64,000 nt of DNA from assembly GCF_026210795.1 (NCBI RefSeq), contig NC_089439.1:434001-498000 (forward strand), in the 5' to 3' direction. Position numbers and translations under genes: made by a program. This DNA comes from Rhizophagus irregularis. Taxonomy: Eukaryota > Glomeromycota > Glomeromycetes > Glomerales > Glomeraceae. Positions 35,579 to 45,516 of this stretch are shown here, one piece after another (the first letter of the stretch is position 1; each line of letters begins with the position of its first letter). The notes below the pieces were generated by a model, which saw nothing but the letters and a program-made list of their open reading frames with translations, ran no database searches and had not been told where the DNA came from.

Positions 35579-36173
35579 GACGTTGTTATTGCAATATTGC
35601 TTCTTTGATATCATTAGAATAAAATTACAAAATATTCATTTTTGTGCCACTTTCGCTACATATTAACTTGAGGCATCAAACAATAAGTTTTATATTTGTA
35701 TTTGATTTTGTTGATCTTTATTGATTTTCAATAAAAATAGATTCAAATATATTTCTTTTTCGTTAAAAAAATTGAAACGTGTAGATGATCATGTAGATCT
35801 TGTGATAATCAAAATAAAAAAGTGTTATACGAAAATTTTTTTCAAAAATTTTTCTTTTTTTATAAATTTTTTTACATTTTTTTCTATTTGTAAGATTAAA
35901 TATTTGGATATTACATAATCACAAATTAAATTTATAAGTGTATTTAAGTGTATTTTTTTTAGAAAATAATGTGATATTTCATAAAAAATATTTTTTCTTA
36001 CTATTTTTATTTTTAAACTACTTGAATTTATAATTAATGAAAAAATTAATTAAAAATTTATGTCAGGTCATTTTCAAATTTTTATCATCTCAGTTCTTAA
36101 TTTTTATATTACATTTATTTTTTATATAAAATTTTTTTAAATTAAACTTCTTTTTCCAAATATACTATAATAT
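35579..36173. other. AT-rich spacer before the tandem array
   Basis: Nothing recognisable. The 65-codon ORF at 35721 is Lys/Phe/Ile-rich and not credible. Confidence 0.4.
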
Positions 36174-37805
36174 CCACTTTGGCCAAATGAAATCAACTTC
36201 ATTTATTAATTAAAAGTTGTTCAGGCATGTTGAAACCACTTGAATATTAATTTTCATGAATATAGGTATAGTGCTTAGAGAAAATTGCATTTCTTGATGA
36301 TATTAACTCTCTTTTCTGTTTTTTAATTTAGAGCGTAATATTTCCACTTTGGGCAAATGAAATCAACTTTATTTATTAAATGAAAGTTGTTCAGGCAGGT
36401 TGAAACTACTTGAATATTAATTTTCATGAATGTAGGTGTAGTGCTCATAGAAAATTGCATTTTTCTTGATGATATTAACTCTCTTTTCTGTTTTTTAACT
36501 TAGAGCGGAATATTTCCACTTTAGACAAATGAAATCAACTTTATTTATTAATTGAAAGTTGTTCAGGCAGGTTGAAACCATTTGAATATTAATTTTCATG
36601 AATGTAGATGTAGTGCTTAGAGAAAATTGCATTTTTCTTGATGATATTAACTCTCTTTTTTGTGTTTTAATTTAGAGCGTAATATTTCCACTTTAGACAA
36701 ATGAAATCAACTTTATTTATTAATTGAAAGTTGTTCAGGCAGGTTGAAACTACTTGAATATTAATTTTCATGGATGTAGGTGTAGTGCTCAGAGAAAATT
36801 GCATTTTTCTTGATGATATTAACTCTCTTTTCTGTTTTTTAACTTAGAGCGTAATATTTCCACTTTAGACAAATGAAATCAACTTTATTTATTAATTGAA
36901 AGTTGTTCAGGCAGGTTGAAACCATTTGAATATTAATTTTCATGAATGTAGGTGTAGTGCTTAGAGAAAATTGCATTTTTCTTGATGATATTAACTCTCT
37001 TTTCTGTTTTTTAATTTATAGCGTAATATTTCCACTTTGGGCAAATGAAATCAACTTTATTTATTAAATGAAAGTTGTTCAGGCAGGTTGAAACCACTTG
37101 AATATTAATTTTCATGAATGTAGGTGTAGTGCTCAGAGAAAATTGCATTTTTCTTGATGATATTAACTCTCTTTTCTGTTTTTTAATTTAGAGCGTAATA
37201 TTTCCACTTTGGGCAAATGAAATCAACTTTATTTATTAATTGAAAGTTGTTCAGGTAGATTGAAACAACTTCAATATTAATTTTCATGAATGTAGGTGTA
37301 GTGCTTAGAGAAAATTGCATTTTTCTTGATGATATTAACTTTCTTTTCTGTTTTTTTAACTTAGAGCGTAATATTTCCACTTTGGGCAAATGAAATCAAC
37401 TTTATTTATTAATTGAAAGTTGTTCAGGCAGGTTGAAACTATTTGAATATTAATTTTCATGAATGTAGGTGTAGTGCTTAGAGAAAATTGCATTTTTCTT
37501 GATGATATTAACTCTCTTTTCTGTTTTTTTAATTTAGAGCGTAATATTTCCACTTTAGACAAATGAAATCAACTTTATTTATTAATTGAAAGTTGTTCAG
37601 GCAGGTTAAAACAACTTGAATATTAATTTTCATGAATGTAGGTGTGGTGCTTAGAGAAAATTGCATTTTTCTTGATGATATTAACTCTTTTTTTTGTGTT
37701 TTAACTTAGAGCGTAATATTTCCACTTTGGGCAAATGAAATCAACTTTATTTATTAATTGAAAGTTGTTCAGGCAGGTTGAAACTACTTGAATATTAGTT
37801 TTCAT
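36174..37805. repeat. Tandem repeat array, ~172-bp unit, about 9.5 copies
   Basis: Units begin with TTTCCACTTT(G/A)G(G/A)CAAATG at about 36174, 36342, 36513, 36685, 36858, 37030, 37202, 37374, 37549 and 37720. Each has GAAATCAACTTTATTTATTA, GTTGTTCAGGCAGGTTGAAA and TGCATTTTTCTTGATGATAT blocks. Most copies differ at only a few positions; the first copy is the most diverged and the last is cut off after ~85 bases. Open frames within it (37183, 37356) merely repeat the unit. Confidence 0.96.
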
Positions 37806-38291
37806 AAGATTTCATTTTTTTGTAGCTGTATTAACTTTAGAACACTTATTACAGCTTATGTCATTATTTTATTTATTTATTTATTTATTTATTTTATTAC
37901 TAAAAGAGTGTTAAAACCCAGGCTATTACAAATAGAAGAAAAAAAGAATTCGAAAATACTTAAAGCTAATATATGTGTATAGACCTTTGTTCGTCATCCC
38001 CTACGGGACCCCACTCTTCGATCTGTACTCTTTGATAAAGTAGGACTACGCTAAAAAATCAAATGGGAACCATAAAAAAAACCATCCGAGAGACTAGCGG
38101 CTATCTAAAAAAACAATCATTAAAAAAAACGATCCGTATTTTTCTTTCAACCCGAAGGTCGCCAACCGTAAATACTGTCATGGTTGGATTGATTCACACT
38201 ATTCTAAATTGTTTGTTTGTTAAAATAACCTGGTACAAATGTGTACAATATATTTATAAGAAAAGAAACTATATAAAGGGGTATTTTTGAC
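37806..38291. other. Spacer with (ATTT)n and the probable 3' flank of the 685-codon ORF
   Basis: A run of TTTA/ATTT units lies at ~37866-37896. On the minus strand the ~430 bases after the ORF stop include GGGGTCCCGTAGGGG (about 38000-38015), which is much more GC-rich than its surroundings. The run of AAAT in that orientation could be the 3' tail of a retroelement, but there is no direct proof. Confidence 0.35.
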
Positions 38292-40349
38292 TCAAAAAAG
38301 GTACTTGGCATGTAAACTACGTAAATTATTGAACACTGAAGGACCTGCTTCTGGTGAGTCATCCGCTTCTGCAGGTGGGTTTAACCTTCGTTTGTATCTA
38401 TTCTCTTGACTTGTGAAGAAATTGTTAGGAACCATCGTAGGATTACGTTTATTAGGGCGTCGTTCGAGTTCTTTGGTATTATCGGAAAGTTCTGATTCTA
38501 GTACATAACTTTTACTGTAAGTACTGGCTTTATAGCGTTCATTAAATTCCTTGAGTTCGTGATTGATATAGGCACGGTGATCCCTATCAGATCCAAATTG
38601 TCGTAAATCAGACGTGAAATGTCTCATCTTAAAATCAAATTCTTCAGACTTGTTGAAAAGTCGATTAATTTCTCTAGTACGATCTATATGTCGTAAATAT
38701 GTTGTTCCAAAATTTTTCTTGATGTGTATACGAAATTCCTCCTTGTCACGTTCGATTTTAGCGATGCGATCTTGTTCTGCAGCTTGTTCTGCATAATATT
38801 CATATTGAGTTACTTGACCTGTAAGAATAGGTATCGGTATAGTACCTGATCGATGTAGATTGTGCATATAAGTGAACCATTCTCTTGATCCTGGAATAAT
38901 AAAATTCCCAGTATTGTCATAGATCGGATCTTTAGGTATAATATTCCTATATTTGTGCAGAATGAACATATCTGGGTATGGCCGATATGGTGCAACTGTA
39001 TGATAGACTTCCGGTGAGTACTTATTCGTAAACGTCATACTTGATATTAACTTTTTTTCATTATCCTCTCGATCAATACGGTAAGGAGTGACAAAACCGT
39101 AGTTTGGGTGGTCTAAACCATGAGTATATATCAAATGTTTGATCGGTTTGTTAATATATTGTGATGGAAGAAATAAGAATCTGTAGCGTCGTGCTGTGTT
39201 TAATTGATGACGTGTAGTATTACGTCGATTATGTTCAGGTTTGTTGAAGATACGTTTACAAAGGCGTGCAAACTGGATTTCTTGTCGTTTTTTTGTTTTG
39301 TCATTATCACTATATTTAGGTGAGAAATTATCTAAACGTTTCCTATACATATGTGTATTATTATGTTTAAGTACTGAACTGACATTGCGAGCATGATAGG
39401 AGGAATCATAGGAAATGCCCAATCTATTTGAATAAATTTTCTTCTTTACTCGATTATTCCATCGTTGATGTAACAGGTTTCCATGTGATTGTTTAGAGTT
39501 TACTACACCACTAGCTTTGATTGTTCTAGTATTATTATTATCAGTTCGAATATTGTGATATAAATTTGATTTGAAGAACGTGTGTTGATGCATAACGCAT
39601 GCTCGTCTACACTTTGACATAACTAAAGGTGCAGGAACCGCACAACAACTTGGACGTGGACCTATGCCAGGAGTGGGTAATAATTGATGACAGGGAATAT
39701 ATAATCCTAAATAAAAATGATATTTCTTATATGTAAAATTAAAAAAAGTACGAGTATGAATATTTCGTGACTTGTGAGTATTAGCACGTGATCGGATGAT
39801 TTCTTTTCGAGCCAATAATTTATCTCGAATAAAATTAAAATATTTTTGTTGAATACGTCGTGGAATTACTCTTTGTGAGGAAAAAAAATGCGTGAGCATA
39901 CAGCTTATTCTGTATTTGTCATTCGGCGTTGTGCTTGTGTTATAATAACTTATTGGAGAACTTTTCACATGGTAATCATTTGTGTGAATCGTTAAATTAA
40001 TTTCATTGGTGTCAAGAGGAAGATCATTTAACTCAAAAAAGTAACATCTTGATCGTCTGATTTCATAGATCTTGTTATATCCTGCCCGATTCGGGTTAGT
40101 CACGTGAAATTTTGAAAAAAAAATTTTCAAAGGTTTTTTATTCTCAAGCGTCTTGGAAGGAATTTTGCGAAGGCCGTTAGTCGAGTACGGGGGTATGTAA
40201 TTAGGAGTAGAAGTCGGAAATGTATTATTTCGTATATTATTATCACTTTTGTTGTGGTTGATAGGTGTAGAGACTGTATTGCTATTTGTAAAATGTGGGT
40301 ACGAACTGGGGACGTTAAAGTCTATGTGTATAAAGTTAGAAGAGGTCAT
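38292..40349 (-). CDS. Unrecognised basic 685-aa protein, possibly encoded by a mobile element
   Basis: One uninterrupted 2-kb frame without introns, rare in a window where most genes are split or broken. The protein is rich in Asn, Arg, Lys, His, Tyr and Thr. Residues ~1-60 are Ser/Asn/Pro-rich and look disordered. A Cys-rich patch lies in the centre (CCAVPAPLVMSKCRRAC, ~residues 229-245). Residues ~440-540 are Pro/Tyr-rich (NYGFVTPYRID, TVAPYRPYPDMF, PGSREWFTYMHNLHRSG). A charged segment with coiled-coil potential follows (YYAEQAAEQDRIAKIERDKEEF, given here only as a landmark near ~550-570), and the tail is Pro/Glu-rich (NPPAEADDSPEAGPS). No reverse transcriptase, integrase or transposase motif is visible. 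The basic character, single exon and unusual GC-rich leader would suit a structural or nucleic-acid-binding ORF of a retroelement; equally it may be a host gene. Confidence 0.6.
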   Translation of the reverse strand: MTSSNFIHIDFNVPSSYPHFTNSNTVSTPINHNKSDNNIRNNTFPTSTPNYIPPYSTNGLRKIPSKTLENKKPLKIFFSKFHVTNPNRAGYNKIYEIRRSRCYFFELNDLPLDTNEINLTIHTNDYHVKSSPISYYNTSTTPNDKYRISCMLTHFFSSQRVIPRRIQQKYFNFIRDKLLARKEIIRSRANTHKSRNIHTRTFFNFTYKKYHFYLGLYIPCHQLLPTPGIGPRPSCCAVPAPLVMSKCRRACVMHQHTFFKSNLYHNIRTDNNNTRTIKASGVVNSKQSHGNLLHQRWNNRVKKKIYSNRLGISYDSSYHARNVSSVLKHNNTHMYRKRLDNFSPKYSDNDKTKKRQEIQFARLCKRIFNKPEHNRRNTTRHQLNTARRYRFLFLPSQYINKPIKHLIYTHGLDHPNYGFVTPYRIDREDNEKKLISSMTFTNKYSPEVYHTVAPYRPYPDMFILHKYRNIIPKDPIYDNTGNFIIPGSREWFTYMHNLHRSGTIPIPILTGQVTQYEYYAEQAAEQDRIAKIERDKEEFRIHIKKNFGTTYLRHIDRTREINRLFNKSEEFDFKMRHFTSDLRQFGSDRDHRAYINHELKEFNERYKASTYSKSYVLESELSDNTKELERRPNKRNPTMVPNNFFTSQENRYKRRLNPPAEADDSPEAGPSVFNNLRSLHAKYLF

Positions 40350-40384
40350 ATTCTATATTTATATAATGTATATACGAACAAAAA

Positions 40385-40430
40385 ACCTCGCCTTATGCCC
40401 GAGGCACCCTCTCTGGGCCTCTACCCCTTT
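40385..40430 (-). promoter_or_regulatory. GC-rich structured leader upstream of the 685-codon ORF
   Basis: On the minus strand, 35-80 bases before the ATG, GGGGTAGAGGCCCAGAGAGG continues into GTGCCTCGGGCATAAGGCGAGG. GAGGC can pair with GCCTC, and alternatively CCTCG with CGAGG, so two mutually exclusive hairpins are possible. The composition contrasts sharply with the AT-rich surroundings. Confidence 0.4.
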
Positions 40431-41522
40431 AGTTTTCAACAGAAAACTGAAAAAATAACCAAAGCAAAATTGCTATATTTACTGCGGAAAATTAATAAAA
40501 CGTAAAAAAGGGGAAAGAGTTTTTTTTTTCCTTATGTCATTATTTTAAATTATAAAAATTAATTTATATTATTGGCTAATTATAATCACATGATATTTGA
40601 TTTAATAATTTAATAAAATATTATTATTTAAAATTAAATTCATATAAATGCAATTAATATTAATAATTATAATTTAAGCAGTAAATTCATTGACCAATTC
40701 TTGTAAATTTTATGTTCAAATTATGTAATTTCTTTGATCAAATCAATATAAATTCAGTATAAATTATGGTCAATCATACAAATGGTGCATTTTTGTGATA
40801 TGGAATTGTGCATTTTCCTATATCCTTATATATAGTTTAGATACATTATTTTTAAGAAAAAATTGTATAAATCTTATTAAAACATGATTTTTTATAGGGT
40901 CTAATTATAATAAAATTTTATTATTCGGTAACAATTCAATTTATTTATATCAAAGAATTTTTTTAATTATAAATGTTATATTTGGGGGACGAAGTCCCCC
41001 AGCAAATCGCATATTCTAGTTAAAATTATTGATAGTTGGTAGATGAACTTACGTATTTACCCATTTTACCGATATCTGTTTTACCGACATAAAATTTGCC
41101 AATGTAATTTTGCCGACTTGTTATTTTGCTGACATCACATTTTTCTGAAACCATTTTAACGAAATCGACTAGTACTAATGATGAAATTTTGCTTTTGAAG
41201 TTTTTTCAACTATTTTATTTTTTTTTATCACTTTCTAAATCAAAGCAAAAAAATATTTTACCAAATAGGCAATGATTATTTATTTATAAGTTTAAGCCCT
41301 TAATTTGATTGATTCTACAGTATATAATCTTGCATTTTGTAATCAGTTCGATAAACTTCTTTGCATTTGACACTTGAAATTATTTGAAATTAACTTCTCG
41401 AATAAATTGGAACTTGAGTAATTATAACCCAAGCCTAGAATTTATTTTAATGTACGTTTACAAAAATCTTATATAATTCTGTAACAACTTTAAGAACAAA
41501 ATTAAATACAAATTATATAGCT
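40431..41522. other. Intergenic stretch with a strong hairpin and degenerate repeats
   Basis: A perfect 7-bp stem hairpin, GGGGGACGAAGTCCCCC, lies at 40984-41000 and is followed 15 bases later by CTAG (41016-41019). At ~41062-41165 there are five or six degenerate copies of a ~20-bp TTTTGCCGACAT-like unit (ACCGATATC, ACCGACATA, GCCGACTTG, GCTGACATC). No gene. Confidence 0.5.
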
Positions 41523-42515
41523 TAACTTTTCACAATTTGAAATACTTCATAGTCTTCTATTGAGAATACATCTTTTGTATTCCTTATCTCTTTTTTTTAA
41601 GTATTTTTTACACAAATTCTAAAATCATATTCTTTTGAATTATCTGCTGGTCCTTCTACGCCTATATAAAGATCACGATTAAATGCAGGGCCACTTCTAG
41701 TATGATAAAATAAAGCTCTATTTATATTCTTGAGATTTACATGACTCAAAATTGGATCTTTGAAGTTATCCTTACTTTTAAAAGAAAATATAAAACTATC
41801 TTTTGTTTCACCATATTTATTATCCAAACTTTTCAAATCAAAGGATTATATCCTCCAATAATTTCTTCTGTTCCTATTACTTTAATGAATGTAATGGTAT
41901 GAAATATATTATTACATAATTCATGAAACATCTTAGGAGAGAATCCATCTTGACTTCCTCTTAATAATAATTTAAATTTATATGGTAAATATAGTTCTCT
42001 TGTATAAACAAATTTGCTTTTAATATCTATTTTATCTACCCATCTTGAAATCTATTTAAATTAACAATTTTTGAATCAATAATTTCATCAACATTCCTGT
42101 ATCTGGGAAGTAAATATTATCGCTTGGTTCAATATTAGAAAAAATTAGAATTTAACAATTCCTCAAAATGTTGGCGTCACAAGAGTTTTTTGTATGGACG
42201 AACTTTTTGCGCAAATTCTTCAGATGATAAACAACAAGATTGTAAAGTATTTTTCATTATTTCATAATCATCATCTGTCCAAGTATTAGGATCTGAAATA
42301 AGAGATGAATTTTACGTAAGTCTCCATTTTAAAACATGTTCCCAAATTTCGACTTCTTTCATTTGTAAATCATCCCTTTTAATAAGTGAAACCAAAGCTT
42401 TTTCAGAAAGTGAAGTAAAATTAAGTGACTTGAACATTTTTTGAGGATGTTTAGTCATACAATCTATACAAAATCGTTGAAGTTCTAATAAAGAATTAGA
42501 TTGAAAACTTGTCTA
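41523..42515 (-). pseudogene. BTB-family gene remnant: BACK and TLDc parts
   Basis: Reading leftward from ~42515: LELQRFCIDCMTKHPQKMF, SLSEKALVSLIKRDDLQM and VEIWEHVLKW (BACK region), then the linker (MKNTLQSCC, EEFAQKVRPYKKLL), then the TLDc domain (LPYKFKLLLRGSQDGFSP, IIGGYNPL, DSFIFSF, LSHVNLKNINRALFYH), ending in IEDYEVFQIVKS and TAA at 41523. Stops (after KWRLT, after YKKLL, after RFQDG) and frame changes show it is dead, and the whole BTB domain is missing. It is a relative of the intact gene at 33046 but on the opposite strand. Confidence 0.85.
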
Positions 42516-42928
42516 GGTAAAACTTAACTGTTTATTTTCACGTGTTCATACATAAATACTGTAACGCCGTTGCATTACTGCGCTTATTAAAAAAGCCACA
42601 CTGATTAGTCAAATACGGTCAATCATGTGACCTAAAATTACCTGAGAAATCGTCGGAGGATCAAAATCTAATGAGTAATGATATAACTGTATTAAACTAT
42701 TAATCATTTTTTTGTGTAGTGACTTAACTGATTTTTAACTATGCTTATTAATTCTATCTATATTATTTGCTGTATTACATCAATTACATCAATAAGCCAC
42801 AAAAAGTTTATGCAAGAGTCTATCACGATGTATTTAGAAAAGTATATATATACCTCATCTTTTCAACCTTAAACTTTTCTTTAAACTTTCTCTTAAATAT
42901 TTTATCCCCTTTATAACTTTTTATAGCG

Positions 42929-45151
42929 ATGGAAACGATATTCAAACTTTACGTACTTCAAAGCGACAGTTGTGACTTTCTTACGGTTAATATTTACAAA
43001 GACGATAATGATAAAAAAAAGTACGTCAACTTTGATGATGAAAAGACCCACTTAAATGAACTCAATAAACTCTACGTTAAGCACCTCAGGGACCATGTCT
43101 GTAGTATTAAAGAGGTTGGTGATTCCGACAAAAGCAATTTGAAACTTTGGAAAGTTAGTGGTGTTACGATTAAAGATATTAAAGAGCAAAATATTTCTAC
43201 CAAAGAAGACGTACAAAAACTTCAAGGAAAAGATATGGAACTAGATCAACGATTTAGTACATATTTTCGAGATGAATTAGATAAATTAGATGGTGATGAA
43301 GATTATATACCTGTAAATTCCATCATCACCATCATTCCCGATGGTAACCCACCACTACTAATACATGTAGACACGGTTGATTGGAGTAATATTGATTCAG
43401 TTTACAACTGGATAAAAGAGTTAAAACAACCCAATGAGAATCGGAAGCCCAAGGTATTTTTTGTTTCATACCTATTTCCTTTAGTTTTCTGGCCACGTAC
43501 TAACTTCATGTTAGTTTGTAAGTTCCTTTGGCGCTGAATTTCCTTTACAAGGGCGAGACGAAACTTTTCAAATATTAAACCTAACGCGAAATAAGATTCG
43601 TCAAAGACTTGTTTATAATGATGCAATAAGATATGACAATGAACTCCATCATATTCCCATCCTGGCTAATGGGCCAGGCACAGGGAAAAGTCGGTTTCTC
43701 CAAGAACTTCTGACTCTCCTAGAACAATATCGCAATGAACATCTAAGTCAAATTGATAATTTAAAAATGTTAGTTATAAATATTACATTTAATACAGTTA
43801 CTTCTGCATCAGATGAAGATGCATCTGCTGGTCCAGCATCAGTTGCACTGTGAATTCTTTATGATTATTTTATCTCTGGTAGCAAAACATTAGATTTTAA
43901 ACAATTTATGGGAATGTGTGGTAAAAATGGTAAAGATTGGAAAACTTTTGAAATTGAAACTGCGTGTGGTGTTGTTCTTAAGGATGTTGGTGGAAATATA
44001 GATTTTTTTGTCATTGGCATTGATGAGCTAAATGTCCTGCACAATCTAGCAAAGGGTGATCAAAGACCAGTTCGTGACATCATACATGCTGTTGGAAGCT
44101 TAAGTTGTATTACAAAAAAGATGCTCTATGTACCAATCTTGGCTGGAACCATTCAAGGTCCTCTTGAGAAACTTATTCAAGAATCGACATATAAACTTCT
44201 ACGCTTGCCACTTCACCTTCTTTCAAATGAAGAAGTGAATGCAATTAGTGTATATTCAATAAATACTCATGAAGAACTGAAGAATTACATTAATAAAAAT
44301 AGCAGAATTGTTCAATGCTGTATTAGTGATCTCAGCGGTCATGTCAAGGCTTTGGAATATTTCTATAATTTATTATTAAACTTAATCAAAAAATATACAC
44401 ATACAGTAAATTATGTATTTTTAATGAATCTAGTCAAATTTGAACTTGAGGAAAAATATCCATTTAGAGGTTATGCAAAAATTATGGAACAAGTAGTTGT
44501 GCGTGCTATTCTTAACATTCCTGTGAATAAGGATAATCCTGTGAATTATGTTGATCTTCCATCAAAAGGTATCATAAGTTTGTAGGCAGTACCTGATGAC
44601 ACATTGTTCTATGTCCGCATGCCATATATGTGGGTATGGATATTAACTTCGCTCAAGGAATTCAGAGCAGGTAAATTTTGGGATGTGATGATTGACCAAG
44701 AATCCCATATCTTGTGGCAGGCATTTGAAGACTTTAATGTGGCGATTTTGGATTCTACGTCTTCAACTTCTCAAATTGTTATATGAAAAAAATAGAAATA
44801 CAAGTTCTCTTAAAAGGTGCATATCATGCTGTTGATTGCCCTCATTTAAATTATGAGATTCAGCTACCTACTGTAGACTTATATTATATCATACTTAAAT
44901 CTCAATTCCCTGACAATGTGCAAATAGAGAACTTATCACCTGGCATCATGTATAAGAATGGCAAAGGAGCCCCATGTGCTGATCACTTTTTTTTCCTAGA
45001 TGATCTCCTTGTTTTCATTCAGTATAAATCTTTGGATGCTACAACCACTGGTCAAAGTGGGGTGATGTGCAATATATTTACATCAGAGAAATTTTACGCA
45101 CACGTCACATTTCATATTGATTTACTAGTAATTTCAATTGAATCCGATTAA
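42929..45151 (+). pseudogene. Crinkler (CRN) gene: Ub-like header, P-loop NTPase, start of a REase-type nuclease
   Basis: CRN proteins are intracellular effectors or conflict proteins with a ubiquitin-like N-terminus. Exon 1 (42929-43453, intact) encodes the header, with the family landmark LKLWKV. A GT-AG intron with a perfect TACTAAC branch point (43498) follows; exon 2 resumes at 43515 in frame (FVSSFGAEFPLQGRDE). The NTPase shows a Walker A motif, GPGTGKS (~43675), and a Walker B-like FFVIGIDEL (~44010). The downstream part has GKGAPCADHFF and LVFIQYKS (44960-45030), fitting the Asp and QxK of a PD-(D/E)XK nuclease. Disabling changes: TGA at 43851, TAG at 44583 (both explicable by C-to-T) and a frameshift near 44780. 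Homology breaks off after ~45060; a matching C-terminal end lies at 48037-48696. Confidence 0.88.
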
Positions 45152-45516
45152 AATGTATGTCACAGAAATTAGTTGTAAACTTGTCCAATTTCCATGAAGT
45201 GTATATATCTTTTGAAATTTGCAAGTTTCCATTATATAAATGTATTTTAAATTGCAATAAAACATATTTATACATCATTTAAATTTACAACATATTAAAA
45301 TGAAATTGTTTGCATTATAAAGAAATGTTAAAGAAATTCTGCTCATATTTGCAAATATATAGCTAAAATATTAACAATAAATACAATAAATTATTATAAA
45401 TTCTATATAAATTTTATGTATATTATAAAGAAACTTCGCTAACACTTTAAATGCATTGTAAAATTAATAAAACAAAATGTTGTATAATAAGATACTTGAC
45501 AAAAGTCCTATTAAAG
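45152..45516. other. Spacer between CRN fragment and inverted-repeat element
   Basis: AT-rich sequence without a credible ORF; it replaces the expected continuation of the CRN nuclease domain. Confidence 0.4.

Noticed and set aside
37183-37562. Two 68-codon ORFs inside the 172-bp array
   Set aside because: They are the same unit translated twice; no start context or domain.
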